DNA of 64,000 nt, taken from Legionella sp. PC997. GTDB lineage: Bacteria > Pseudomonadota > Gammaproteobacteria > Legionellales > Legionellaceae. Made by a program: the position numbers and the translations under genes. The stretch spans positions 3,579,501 through 3,643,500 of the forward strand of contig NZ_CP059576.1 of the NCBI RefSeq assembly GCF_014109825.1, read 5' to 3'. Shown piece after piece: positions 45,694 through 54,655 of this stretch (position 1 is the stretch's first letter; every line of letters begins with the position of its first letter). The notes beneath the pieces are model-generated. The model worked only from the letters and a program-made list of their open reading frames with translations, had not been told where the DNA came from and ran no database searches.

Positions 45694-45873
45694 CTTAGCT
45701 TACAAAACAGGTTCCTATCTAAGAAAACAGATTATATTCAATGTCCTGATCAATCATTAAGTTCAAAGAAAATTGTACAATACTACTAAGGAATGGGATT
45801 CACCCCTTTGCGGAAATGACAATGCGAGTAATCCTACTTTAATTTTAATCTATAACACCTCCTCATATAGAGC

Positions 45874-45903
45874 TTGACAGAATTTAAACCCCGCCTTTAG
45901 TAT
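45874..45903 (+). promoter_or_regulatory. Promoter of the FabF-like gene
   Basis: Perfect -35 TTGACA (45874-45879), 18-nt spacer, -10 TAGTAT (45898-45903). Expected transcription start is near 45910, leaving an 85-nt leader. Confidence 0.6.
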
Positions 45904-45923
45904 TGTCCTAAAAAAGCCGTAGC

Positions 45924-45946
45924 AACAATTTTATCGCAAAATTGTT
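45924..45946 (+). promoter_or_regulatory. Leader hairpin of the FabF-like gene
   Basis: Perfect 9-bp stem AACAATTTT / AAAATTGTT with loop ATCGC, about 14 nt after the predicted transcription start. As DNA it is a palindrome that a dimeric regulator could bind; as RNA it is a weak AT-rich hairpin. Confidence 0.45.
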
Positions 45947-45994
45947 CGTTCAGCTTACATGAAACGTTTCACATATTAAAAATAAAAGGGATCA

Positions 45995-47227
45995 TTGATG
46001 AAAAAAAGGGTTGTTATAACCGGCATGGAAATAACTTCTTCCATAGGAACAGGTGTAAGCAAATTCTGGGAAGCGGCAAAACAAGGGCAATGTGGAATAA
46101 AACGCATCCAGAGCTATGATCCTTCCTTGTATCCAACACAAATAGCAGGAGAAATTACGGATTTTTCACTGAATCATCTTCCTGAACTTAATAAAAATAA
46201 GCGGTATCCACGCGTCGCTCAATTTGCCCTCTATTGCACCCATAATGCCATAGAACAATCTGGACTTACTCCCCAGGAACTCAGCAAGACAGGGACTTTT
46301 ATCGGTACTGGGATGGGGGGATATCCGGAATCAGAGAGCAGTTATAAATATTTTTTCAATGATAATTGGAAGAAAATGCAAGCTTTGACGGTGATTCGAG
46401 GAATGTCTAACTCCATTGCTAATTTTATTGCCATTGGATTTGGTCTCGGTGGACCCAATTCCACGATTTCGAATGCATGCGTTTCCTCAGCGGATGCTAT
46501 AGGAACTGCTTACCAGCAAATTGCTCATGGCAGACTTTCCACGGCAGTCTGTGGCGGTACCGAAGCTCCTCTTTGGGAATCAATGATGTCTGCTTGGTGC
46601 AAATTAAAAGTCATGTCTACCAATAATGAGACACCAACAAAATCCTGCCGACCCTTTGATCTGAATCGTGAGGGGATGGTAATGGCAGAAGGAGCTGGGA
46701 TTTTAATTCTTGAAGAATTAAATCACGCCAGAGCACGAGGAGCCACGATTTTTGCGGAAATTATTGGTTTTGGTTCCAGCTGTGATGCATTTCATATTAC
46801 CGCACCTTCTTCAGAAGGCCAGCAACGTGCGATTCAAGGGGCACTAGATGATGCTAAATTATCACCGCGAGATATTCAATATCTCAAAGCCCATGGAACT
46901 GGAACCCAATTAAATGACAAAATTGAAACGCAAACGATTAAATCAATATTTGGTGAAAGAGCCTATGAAATCCCAATTACCGCACAAAAATCGATGATTG
47001 GGCATGCCATAGGAGCCTCTGGGGTAATGGAAGTCATTTCCACATCATTGAGTCTACAACATGATCTATTATTACCTACAATTAACTTAGAAACACCAGA
47101 TCCTGCTTGTGATTTGGATTATGTACCTAATGAATCCAGGAAAAAAACAATTGATATCGTACTATCCAATCATTTTGCTTTTGGAGGTGCCAACGTGGCG
47201 TTAATTCTCCGCAGATATATCAAATAA
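45995..47227 (+). CDS. Beta-ketoacyl-ACP synthase, FabF-like
   Basis: Condensing enzyme of fatty-acid or polyketide synthesis, 410 aa. The catalytic triad is Cys162 in ISNACVSSADA (FabF has ACATG here, so the stretch after Cys differs), His in LKAHGTGTQLND and His in MIGHAIGASGVME. It begins MMKKRVVITGMEITSSIG, as KAS II proteins do. It is isolated from other fab genes, with its own promoter, so it is probably an accessory synthase for a specialised lipid rather than the housekeeping FabF. AAAAGGGA stands before the start. Confidence 0.9.
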   Translation: MMKKRVVITGMEITSSIGTGVSKFWEAAKQGQCGIKRIQSYDPSLYPTQIAGEITDFSLNHLPELNKNKRYPRVAQFALYCTHNAIEQSGLTPQELSKTGTFIGTGMGGYPESESSYKYFFNDNWKKMQALTVIRGMSNSIANFIAIGFGLGGPNSTISNACVSSADAIGTAYQQIAHGRLSTAVCGGTEAPLWESMMSAWCKLKVMSTNNETPTKSCRPFDLNREGMVMAEGAGILILEELNHARARGATIFAEIIGFGSSCDAFHITAPSSEGQQRAIQGALDDAKLSPRDIQYLKAHGTGTQLNDKIETQTIKSIFGERAYEIPITAQKSMIGHAIGASGVMEVISTSLSLQHDLLLPTINLETPDPACDLDYVPNESRKKTIDIVLSNHFAFGGANVALILRRYIK

Positions 47228-47238
47228 ATGAGATTGTC

Positions 47239-47261
47239 GTAGCCTGTTCAACCCAGGCTAC
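47239..47261. terminator. Bidirectional hairpin between convergent genes
   Basis: Perfect 8-bp stem GTAGCCTG (47239-47246) / CAGGCTAC (47254-47261), loop TTCAACC. Located 11 nt after the FabF-like stop and 48 nt before the stop of the convergent outer-membrane gene. REP-like core as at 13860 and 38101. Confidence 0.6.
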
Positions 47262-47309
47262 ATATATATCCTAGTTTCGTTAAACTATCAGCACTCAAGA
47301 TTTCCTAAC

Positions 47310-48056
47310 TTAAAACATATAACCTACACTAAACAATAATTCCGTAGTATATAAATGAGGCATACCGGGACCTTGATCTAAGGTCGCTCCATCATCACCT
47401 AAATAATTTTTACCCCAATCTGCAAATTCAACCCCTACACCGACTTGCCAGTTTGGAGTTAACATTTTTTGCACGCCTAACCCAAGGGTGTAGGAAAAAG
47501 CAACGGTACTGGCGGTATCAAACCAATAGGTAGGATACAAAACAGGATCTATTGTAGTAGGAAGCCAATCATGAGCATGGTTCCAACCCACACCAAAACT
47601 ACCACTTAAATAAGGCTGAAGAGATTGAAAACCGCAAGCAATGAGTTTTCCTTTAAACTCTGCACGTACATGACTTACCTTATAGCTATAGGTATAAACA
47701 TCCGGAACCCCATCAACAGAAACTGTTCCCGAAAGACCCGCATCACTCGCTGCAGCCACGCCGAGTCCGAATTGGGCAATCACATTGCTTGCACCAATAA
47801 AATGCTGTAGCCCAAAAAATAATTCACCCGATCCTAACCAGTCGGATCTCGAGTCAGCAAGATATAAGTTGTTCTGGGGAGGGGGAAAAGGATAAAGATA
47901 TTGATCTTTACCTGGATTAGACCATGCAGGTCCTCCGCTGACGATAATAATGGATGACCAAACCTGGGGTAACACTGGAGCATAAGGATCTACCATAGCA
48001 TATACATTTACGGTAAACAGCGCACAAAACCCTGAGGCTATTATTTTTTTCAACAT
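47310..48056 (-). CDS. Outer-membrane beta-barrel protein
   Basis: 248 aa with signal peptide (MLKKIIASGFCALFTVNVYA). The mature protein alternates polar and hydrophobic residues in strand-length segments (VRAEFKGKLIACGF, LQPYLSGSFGVGWNH, VAFSYTLGLGVQKM, WQVGVGVEFADWG) and ends in TTELLFSVGYMF, a C-terminal aromatic signature for barrel assembly. It looks like the 8-strand OmpA/OmpW-size porin-like family common in Legionella. Function unknown. AAAGGA lies about 6 nt before the start. Confidence 0.85.
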   Translation of the reverse strand: MLKKIIASGFCALFTVNVYAMVDPYAPVLPQVWSSIIIVSGGPAWSNPGKDQYLYPFPPPQNNLYLADSRSDWLGSGELFFGLQHFIGASNVIAQFGLGVAAASDAGLSGTVSVDGVPDVYTYSYKVSHVRAEFKGKLIACGFQSLQPYLSGSFGVGWNHAHDWLPTTIDPVLYPTYWFDTASTVAFSYTLGLGVQKMLTPNWQVGVGVEFADWGKNYLGDDGATLDQGPGMPHLYTTELLFSVGYMF

Positions 48057-48388
48057 ACATATCCTTTTGATTTTTAATCACGAAATCCTAAGCATTCAGG
48101 CTAATTTTATACAGTATTTGGACCTATTTTTCTATACTTCATATCACTACATTTTAACTGCGCGTGCTCTGCTTTACTGAGAATCCGAAAACGTTCCATA
48201 ATCACTGTCGCGGCGAAATGCAACCAAATACCTGTTCCCCATTCTTTTCCAAATTAACAAAAATGAAAAGATCTTAATAAGGGCTCGCTCTATAAATGAT
48301 TCTGTACCAAGCAAAGGAGTCGTTTAAAACATAGCAATGGGCGTTTCTTGGGTATATAATCAGATATTTTATAAAAAAAGGCTAACAA
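48057..48388. other. 332-bp intergenic region upstream of lpxD
   Basis: Between the divergent barrel gene and lpxD. It contains a perfect -10 hexamer (TATAAT, 48355-48360) 29 nt before lpxD, without a recognisable -35. A TATAAA near 48109-48114 on the minus strand could serve the barrel gene. Otherwise nothing seen. Confidence 0.5.
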
Positions 48389-49438
48389 ATGAGTTATTCA
48401 CTACGTGATATAGCAAATAAGATCCAAGGGGTAGTCATAGGTGATGACTCAATAAAAATCTCTTCATTGTCTCCTATTGATGAGATTGTACCTGGAAGCT
48501 TAGTATTTGCTGACAGTAATGAAAATGTGAAATTGGCAGAGGCATCACAAGCAGCTGCTATATTAGTCAACACTCACATCACTGCTTCTCAAAAACCAAT
48601 AATACAAGTAAAACATCCTTTCAAAGCTTTTATCACTTTGATGCATCATTTCAATCCACCACAAAAAACAAGACCTGGAATCCACTCCACTGCAGTAATT
48701 GGCGAGGGTGTACAATTAGGAGAGGAGGTATTTATAGGCCCCTATGTGGTAATTGAACCCGGTTGTGTTATTGGAGATCATTGTATTTTAAAAAGTCATA
48801 TTCATATTGGTCGTGAAGTGACTCTGGGTGCCCATACTACCATCCATTCTCATGTCACTATTTATGACACCTGCCAAATTGGTTCCCGAGTAACTATTCA
48901 TGCCTCTACGGTTATTGGCTCTGATGGTTTTGGTTATACCTTTGTTGATGGCAAGCACCTGAAAGTCCCTCATATTGGCCGAGTCATCATTGGGGATGAT
49001 GTAGAGATAGGTGCGAATACCGCCATAGATCGTGCCACAATGGGAGCGACTGTTATTGGAGAAGGAACTAAAATTGATAACCTGGTCCAAGTAGCCCATT
49101 CAGTTAAATTGGGTAAACATAACATATTATGTGGTTTCACAGGCATAGCAGGAAGTACGACTTCCGGAAACAACGTCATTTTTGCGGCGAATGTTGGGGT
49201 TAGCGATCATGTACGCATTGATGATGGGGTTGTATTAGGCGCTCGCACCGGAGTACCACCCAACAAACATTTAAAAGAAGGAAATGTTTATTTAGGCAAT
49301 CCAGCTCGTCCTAAGGATATTGCTATTCAACATGAGTTAGGCGTCAATCGCATCCCTTTAATACGCAAAAACATTAAAGCACTCTCCGAACAAGTTGAAT
49401 CATTAAAGAAACAATTAGCCAAAGCAGAGGCAGAGTAA
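48389..49438 (+). CDS. lpxD: UDP-3-O-acylglucosamine N-acyltransferase
   Basis: Adds the N-linked hydroxy-acyl chain in lipid A synthesis. At 349 aa it fits LpxD: N-terminal uridine-binding domain (residues 1-100, with [17 protein letters not shown]), then left-handed beta-helix hexapeptide repeats ([33 protein letters not shown]), catalytic His in [12 protein letters not shown], and a C-terminal helix ([19 protein letters not shown]). It stands apart from lpxA/fabZ/lpxB and directly precedes polA (2-nt gap). Legionella carry several lpxD paralogues, so this may not be the only copy. Confidence 0.94.
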   Translation: MSYSLRDIANKIQGVVIGDDSIKISSLSPIDEIVPGSLVFADSNENVKLAEASQAAAILVNTHITASQKPIIQVKHPFKAFITLMHHFNPPQKTRPGIHSTAVIGEGVQLGEEVFIGPYVVIEPGCVIGDHCILKSHIHIGREVTLGAHTTIHSHVTIYDTCQIGSRVTIHASTVIGSDGFGYTFVDGKHLKVPHIGRVIIGDDVEIGANTAIDRATMGATVIGEGTKIDNLVQVAHSVKLGKHNILCGFTGIAGSTTSGNNVIFAANVGVSDHVRIDDGVVLGARTGVPPNKHLKEGNVYLGNPARPKDIAIQHELGVNRIPLIRKNIKALSEQVESLKKQLAKAEAE

Positions 49439-49440
49439 CT

Positions 49441-52125
49441 ATGACATCCCCCTTGATTCTCATTGATGGTTCATCCTATTTTTTTCGTGCCTTTCATGCA
49501 TTGCCGCCTTTAACTAATTCCAAAGGCCAGCCCACAGGTGCCATCTATGGGGTAGCTAATATGATTAAAAAGCTCATTAAAGACTACCGACCAGAAGAGT
49601 TGGCTGTAGTTTTTGATGCCAAGGGGAAAACATTCCGAGATGATTGGTATCCCGAATATAAAGCCCATAGACCCTCCATGCCCCAAGAGCTAAACTCTCA
49701 ATTTGAGCCATTGATCCAGATACTGGAAGCGATGGGACTTCCCATATTGATTATCGAGGGAGTTGAGGCCGATGATGTAATCGGGACTTTGGCACGACAG
49801 GCGACGGAACAAGGAATTTCTGTGGTCATATCGACAAGCGATAAAGATATGGCGCAACTTGTTAATGAACACATTACATTAGTCAACACCATGAGTAATA
49901 CCATCATGGGAATTGAAGGCGTCCGAGAAAAATTTGGGATAATACCAGAGCAAATGATTGATTATCTCACCTTAATTGGCGATAGCGTCGATAACATTCC
50001 AGGAATAACCAAATGTGGACCAAAAACCGCTGTCAAATGGCTTACAGAATATCAATCTCTGGATAATCTCATCCAACATGCGACGGAAATTAGTGGCAAA
50101 ATTGGAGAATATTTACGAGAAGGTATTCCCCATCTGTCATTATCCAAGAAATTAGTGACTATAAAAACCGATGTTACTTTACCCCTAAGTTGGGGGGAGT
50201 TAAAGCCTAAACCCATGAAGAAAGAACAACTTATTGAATTAACCCGTCAATTTGAGTTCAAAAACTGGCTGAAAGAGCTATTAGGGGAAGAGGAAAGTAT
50301 ATCCTCGAACAAATCAAGTATCTCTAGCACTTCTTACGAATTGATTACAACAAATCTCCAGTTAAATCAGTTGCTTAATCAACTGGAGGAATCCGAAGAA
50401 TTTTGCATTGCTATAGAAACTAGCAGTATCGAAATCATGGTTGCAGAAATCGTTGGAATCTCTTTAGCACTTAAAGAAGGGAAATGCGTATATATTCCAT
50501 TGACCCATCTAGATGGGACAACTCAATTAATTCGTGAGGAAGTATTAACTGCATTAAAACCTATTTTAGAAAATTCTAAAATAAAAAAAATAGGCCAAAA
50601 TCTTAAATACGATTATGCAATATTGAAAAACCAGGGGATTAACCTTAAAGGTGTGTATTATGACACTATGTTAGAATCATATGTGCTCAATAGTGCCTCT
50701 GGCCGTCATGATGTTGAGTCTATGGCCTTAAAATACTTAGGACAAAAAACAATTAGCTACGAAGAGGTTGCAGGAAAAGGCGCCAAACAATTGCGTTTTG
50801 ATCAAGTTCCAGTGGCTAAGGCCGCTGCTTATGCTGCAGAAGAGGCAGTAATTACCCTGCAACTTCACAATAAATTGTTCTCTATGATCCCAGAATCGGT
50901 ACAAAATGTCTTCAATGAGATAGAAATGCCTTTGGTTCCCGTGCTTGGCGATATGGAGCGCCTTGGAGTGCTTATTGATTCCATAACTTTGGAACAACAT
51001 GGGAATCGATTAAAAGAGCGCATCCATGCCTTAGAGCAAGAGGCATTACAATTAGCAGGTAGACCCTTTAATCTGAACTCGCCCAAACAATTACAAGAGA
51101 TCCTCTTTGATTCACAAAAGCTGCCAGTGATCGCAAGAACACCCACGGGCCAACCTTCTACAGCCGAGTCTGTATTGCAAGAGCTCGCGTATGACTACCG
51201 TCTTGCAGCAGTAATTCTTGAGTACCGTAGTTTAACAAAACTTGTTTCTACTTATATTGATGCCCTACCTAAAAAAATTAATCCGCACACGCACCGAGTT
51301 CATACCTCGTACAATCAGGCGGTCGCTGCCACAGGTCGACTTTCTTCTAGTGAACCCAATTTACAAAATATTCCTATTCGCAGTGAAGAAGGCCGGCTAA
51401 TTCGTACTGCATTTATTGCACCTGAAAACTGCCTCATTTTAGCAGCAGATTACTCACAAATTGAATTACGAATTATGGCTCATTTATCACAAGATGAGAA
51501 TCTTTTAAAGGCCTTTGCTCGGGGTTGGGATATTCATACGGCAACAGCCAGTGAAATTTTCCAAACACCCCTAGAAGAGGTGAGCAGCGAACAACGGCGT
51601 CGGGCTAAAGCAGTTAATTTTGGTTTGATTTATGGGATGTCAGCTTTTGGTCTGGCAAAACAGATTGGTGTTGAACGTCAGGATGCACAATATTACATTG
51701 ATACTTATTTCCAACGTTACCCTAAAGTTTTGGAATATATGAATCGCACCAGGCAGCAAGCCCATCATCAAGGTTATGTGGAGACTTTGTTTGGTCGACG
51801 TTTGTATTTACCTGAAATTAATGCACGCAACATGGTTCGCCAAAAGGCAGCAGAGCGAACTGCAATTAATGCGCCGATGCAAGGTACTGCGGCAGACATC
51901 ATAAAAAAAGCCATGATATCTATTGCCCACTGGCAAAATGAGCAAAAAAATCCACCGGCCAAGATGATTATGCAAGTACATGACGAGTTAGTCTTTGAAG
52001 TACAAGCCCAAGAGATTGAATCAAGCAAAAAGATAATTCGAGAATTAATGGAGCACACAGTAGAACTTTCCATTCCCCTTGTAGTCTCTATTGGTATAGG
52101 CCCTAATTGGGATGCAGCTCATTAG
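49441..52125 (+). CDS. polA: DNA polymerase I
   Basis: Repair and Okazaki-fragment polymerase, 894 aa. The 5' nuclease domain (1-290) has IDGSSYFFRAFHALPPL, VEADDVIGTLA, DKDMAQLV and SVDNIPGI. The polymerase domain (about 490-894) has motif A DYSQIELRIMAHLS, motif B RRAKAVNFGLIYGMSAFGL and motif C MIMQVHDELVFEV, all intact. The middle exonuclease domain is altered. Exo I reads CIAIETSS, so the first metal Asp is Ala324 (Glu326 kept). Exo II keeps Asp391 (LKYDYAIL). Exo III has Glu468 in place of Asp (YAAEEA). Proofreading is probably lost or weak. Confidence 0.96.
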   Translation: MTSPLILIDGSSYFFRAFHALPPLTNSKGQPTGAIYGVANMIKKLIKDYRPEELAVVFDAKGKTFRDDWYPEYKAHRPSMPQELNSQFEPLIQILEAMGLPILIIEGVEADDVIGTLARQATEQGISVVISTSDKDMAQLVNEHITLVNTMSNTIMGIEGVREKFGIIPEQMIDYLTLIGDSVDNIPGITKCGPKTAVKWLTEYQSLDNLIQHATEISGKIGEYLREGIPHLSLSKKLVTIKTDVTLPLSWGELKPKPMKKEQLIELTRQFEFKNWLKELLGEEESISSNKSSISSTSYELITTNLQLNQLLNQLEESEEFCIAIETSSIEIMVAEIVGISLALKEGKCVYIPLTHLDGTTQLIREEVLTALKPILENSKIKKIGQNLKYDYAILKNQGINLKGVYYDTMLESYVLNSASGRHDVESMALKYLGQKTISYEEVAGKGAKQLRFDQVPVAKAAAYAAEEAVITLQLHNKLFSMIPESVQNVFNEIEMPLVPVLGDMERLGVLIDSITLEQHGNRLKERIHALEQEALQLAGRPFNLNSPKQLQEILFDSQKLPVIARTPTGQPSTAESVLQELAYDYRLAAVILEYRSLTKLVSTYIDALPKKINPHTHRVHTSYNQAVAATGRLSSSEPNLQNIPIRSEEGRLIRTAFIAPENCLILAADYSQIELRIMAHLSQDENLLKAFARGWDIHTATASEIFQTPLEEVSSEQRRRAKAVNFGLIYGMSAFGLAKQIGVERQDAQYYIDTYFQRYPKVLEYMNRTRQQAHHQGYVETLFGRRLYLPEINARNMVRQKAAERTAINAPMQGTAADIIKKAMISIAHWQNEQKNPPAKMIMQVHDELVFEVQAQEIESSKKIIRELMEHTVELSIPLVVSIGIGPNWDAAH

Positions 52126-52173
52126 AGTGATGCAATGTCAGTGAGGTTACGATACGAAGCAGCAACGCTTCAT

Positions 52174-52581
52174 TTATACATGATGCGTTGCCCAATAAAT
52201 ATTTAATGCATCACCGTATTCAAGAGGTTTAATAATTTGTCCTCTTACATTTAAGTCTTTGATCGCAAGCTTATCCTCTTTTGTATAAGCATTTGTTAAA
52301 ATAAACACTTCGGTAAAAGCTAGGGAAGGATCTTTTCGGATTATTTTTAACAGATCAATTCCATTCATTTTAGGTACATTAATATCCAGAAGAATAACTT
52401 TTGGATGAATTTTTGCTTCTCCATCCCGCCCATATAATTTATTTAATGCCTCTTCACCATTAGAAGCAACTTCAATAGCGCACGACTCTTTAACTTTTTT
52501 AAAAATACGTTTTACACCCTCGACATCAACAATATCATCCTCGATATACAAAATATCAACGGTGTTTCCTTGGGATTCCAT
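52174..52581 (-). CDS. Single-domain response regulator, Rcp1-like (a)
   Basis: 135-aa stand-alone receiver: acidic pocket LYIEDDIVDVEG, phospho-Asp66 in ILLDINVPKMNG, switch Thr/Asn region FILTNAY, and Lys-Pro in QIIKPLEYGDA. It has the long insert before the Asp strand (NKLYGRDGEAKIHPKV) typical of phytochrome-partner Rcp1 receivers. The start at 52581 follows AGGAG at 7 nt; the ATG at 52587 abuts that site. Paralogous to the gene at 52773, with which it is divergent. Likely partner of the nearby PAS kinase. Confidence 0.9.
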   Translation of the reverse strand: MESQGNTVDILYIEDDIVDVEGVKRIFKKVKESCAIEVASNGEEALNKLYGRDGEAKIHPKVILLDINVPKMNGIDLLKIIRKDPSLAFTEVFILTNAYTKEDKLAIKDLNVRGQIIKPLEYGDALNIYWATHHV

Positions 52582-52772
52582 AATCATTCTCCTGCCGCGT
52601 TTCTGTTTTTATAAATATCACAAAATCACGGGTATTAAGATAGATTCTAAAGTGAATTATCCTAATTATATTGATTCATACTTTAATTATAGTATCAATA
52701 AAAGATCATTATGTGAAAAGTTTAACTTTATTGCCTATAATCTATATTACCAAGTTATAAGGAATAAAAATT

Positions 52773-53222
52773 ATGTATCAATTAGATAAATCCATTAATT
52801 TTATGCTTGTGGATGACGATGAAATTGATATTAAAGATATGCAAAGAACTTTTAAAAAAAATAAGATCGACAATCCACTTCATGTAGCCACTAATGGAAT
52901 AGAGGCTCTAAATAAATTATTAGGCATAAATGGAGAAAAAAAATTAAAACCTACCCCCAAAATTATTCTTTTAGACATTAATATGCCTAAAATGAATGGG
53001 ATTGAGTTCATGAAAACTCTACGAACTAATAAAAAATTAAAATCCGTTTTGGTTTTTATTCTCACTACTTCGAATAGTGAAAAAGATAAAATAGATGCTT
53101 ATAACCTGAATGCAGCTGGCTATATTGTAAAACCTTTTCAAATTTCAGATTTTATGGAAGTCATTTCCTCATTACATCATTATTGGAATCTACTTGAATT
53201 CCCAAGCAAAAAAGCGGAATAA
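52773..53222 (+). CDS. Single-domain response regulator, Rcp1-like (b)
   Basis: 149-aa stand-alone receiver: MLVDDDEIDIKDMQ acidic cluster, Asp68 in IILLDINMPKMNG, TTSNSEKDK and Lys-Pro in YIVKPFQISDF. It shares the insert and overall layout with the gene at 52174 (both have ALNKL.G..GE), so they are paralogues. ATAAGGAATAAAAATT gives AAGGA about 11 nt before the ATG. It converges with the PAS kinase gene, 17 nt apart. No output domain, so it acts by protein contact or phosphorelay. Confidence 0.9.
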   Translation: MYQLDKSINFMLVDDDEIDIKDMQRTFKKNKIDNPLHVATNGIEALNKLLGINGEKKLKPTPKIILLDINMPKMNGIEFMKTLRTNKKLKSVLVFILTTSNSEKDKIDAYNLNAAGYIVKPFQISDFMEVISSLHHYWNLLEFPSKKAE

Positions 53223-53239
53223 TATTTGTAATTCATTAT

Positions 53240-54535
53240 TTAATGAGAGTGTAAATCTTGTTTTTTAATTTGCTTAGGCCAGGTAAAGGACATTGAAGTT
53301 CCATGTCCAACCCGAGATCGGACCATTACTTGTCCTCCCTGGGATTCAACAATTTTCTTTACTATACTCAAACCAACACCCGTCGACTCCAATTCATCTC
53401 TTGATTTAAGGGTTTGAAAAACGACAAAAATCTTATCAAAAAACTCAGAGGGTATTCCGGGACCATCATCATGAATCGTAAACAGATAAAAGGCCCCTAA
53501 TGTGTCTAATTCAATATTTATCTTTCCTTTTTTTCGATGGTGATGCTTTATGCTATTGCCGAGTAAATTGGATAATACCTGTATTAATGGGATCCTTGCT
53601 GTTTTGAAAATCGGCAGATGTTTTGGATAACGTATTTCGAATCGCCCATCTTGATTAAGATTTTCAATAATTTCCTTCAAAATTTCTTCAGTATTCACCA
53701 GCTCAAGATTCAAATCGATCCGACCAGCTCGTGAGTATTGTAATATTCCATCAATTAAATTAGCCAGGCGCAAAGTACGTTGCCGTAATAATGCTAAATG
53801 TTCTTTCGATTTATCATCTAATTTATCCATATTATCTTCTTCAATCCAAGTCGCTAAACGTTCGATTGCACGCAGCGGCGCCTTCAAATCATGCGAGGCA
53901 ATATAAGCAAATTGTTCTAATTCTTCGTTCGTTTTAATTAATTGAGTTTCAATTTTCTTTGCTTCAGTAATATCTTTGGAAATCATGACATAACCAATCG
54001 GGTGGCCCTCATTATCACGTCGTACTGTTAAGGTTACCGAGGCAATAAAAGTCGACCCATCTTTACGAAGGCGTTCAAATTCCTGATCGGCTTTTCCTTC
54101 TTCTAATGTTTTTTGCATAAACTTCTGAGCAATTCCTGATTTGATGTCTTCAGATTTAAAGAGGTCTAAAATATTTTTCTTGTTTACCATCTCGGTCGCA
54201 TGGTACCCGTAATTGCGGAAAGCTCCTTCATTCCATACAATTATTTTCCCATCCAAATCAGTTGCGACAATGGAATACTCAATCGAGCTTTCTAAAATAT
54301 TTTGCAAGATGCTTTTTGCATAAAATGCTTCTTCCGTCTTAATAGGTTGTACCTCCAAGTCAAGTATGCTCTCTTTTATTGGGGCATTCTTTTTGCTTTG
54401 GTGATGTTTATTTTTGTCCAATTTTTGCCCTAAGGAATTCAGATCCTCATCACTTTCTTTTTCATGAATTTTTTTTGTTTTCTGTATTCTCTGTGGTTGG
54501 TGATCCGAAGACCCATGCATTAGCTCATAATCCAT
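53240..54535 (-). CDS. Soluble PAS-domain histidine kinase
   Basis: 431 aa without membrane segments. Residues 1-65 are charged and low-complexity. A PAS domain spans about 75-195 (SIVATDLDGKIIVWNEGAF to GYVMISKDITEAKK). The HisKA domain has phospho-His215 in YIASHDLKAPLRAIERL. The HATPase has N box QVLSNLLGNSIKHH, DDGPGI and STGVGLSIVKKIV. The HisKA/HATPase layout resembles bacteriophytochrome-type kinases that pair with Rcp1-like receivers, which flank it here. No chromophore-binding domain. The ligand of the PAS is unknown. Confidence 0.92.
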   Translation of the reverse strand: MDYELMHGSSDHQPQRIQKTKKIHEKESDEDLNSLGQKLDKNKHHQSKKNAPIKESILDLEVQPIKTEEAFYAKSILQNILESSIEYSIVATDLDGKIIVWNEGAFRNYGYHATEMVNKKNILDLFKSEDIKSGIAQKFMQKTLEEGKADQEFERLRKDGSTFIASVTLTVRRDNEGHPIGYVMISKDITEAKKIETQLIKTNEELEQFAYIASHDLKAPLRAIERLATWIEEDNMDKLDDKSKEHLALLRQRTLRLANLIDGILQYSRAGRIDLNLELVNTEEILKEIIENLNQDGRFEIRYPKHLPIFKTARIPLIQVLSNLLGNSIKHHHRKKGKINIELDTLGAFYLFTIHDDGPGIPSEFFDKIFVVFQTLKSRDELESTGVGLSIVKKIVESQGGQVMVRSRVGHGTSMSFTWPKQIKKQDLHSH

Positions 54536-54655
54536 AATTTGCGGTTCCCTAAAATTTATCTATTTGTTATGTAAACAATATATATAAATTATAGCGTGAA
54601 TTTGAACCCTTTGCTGACGACACCAAAAAGTAAGTCAGAACAATCTAGATGCTAT

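Larger units (their letters stand above)
45694..45994. other. 301-bp intergenic region with promoter and hairpin
   Basis: Holds the promoter listed at 45874-45903 and the hairpin at 45924-45946, both apparently serving the FabF-like gene. The first 150 bases show nothing recognisable. Confidence 0.6.

Noticed and set aside
38148-52150. Repeated 13-mer TCAGTGAGGTTAC at 38148 and 52138
   Set aside because: Shared 13-mers are expected by chance in 64 kb, and the flanks do not match.
52774-53222. cheY for the chemosensory operon
   Set aside because: The two small receivers lie 19 kb away beside a PAS kinase and have the Rcp1-type insert, so they are better matched to that kinase.
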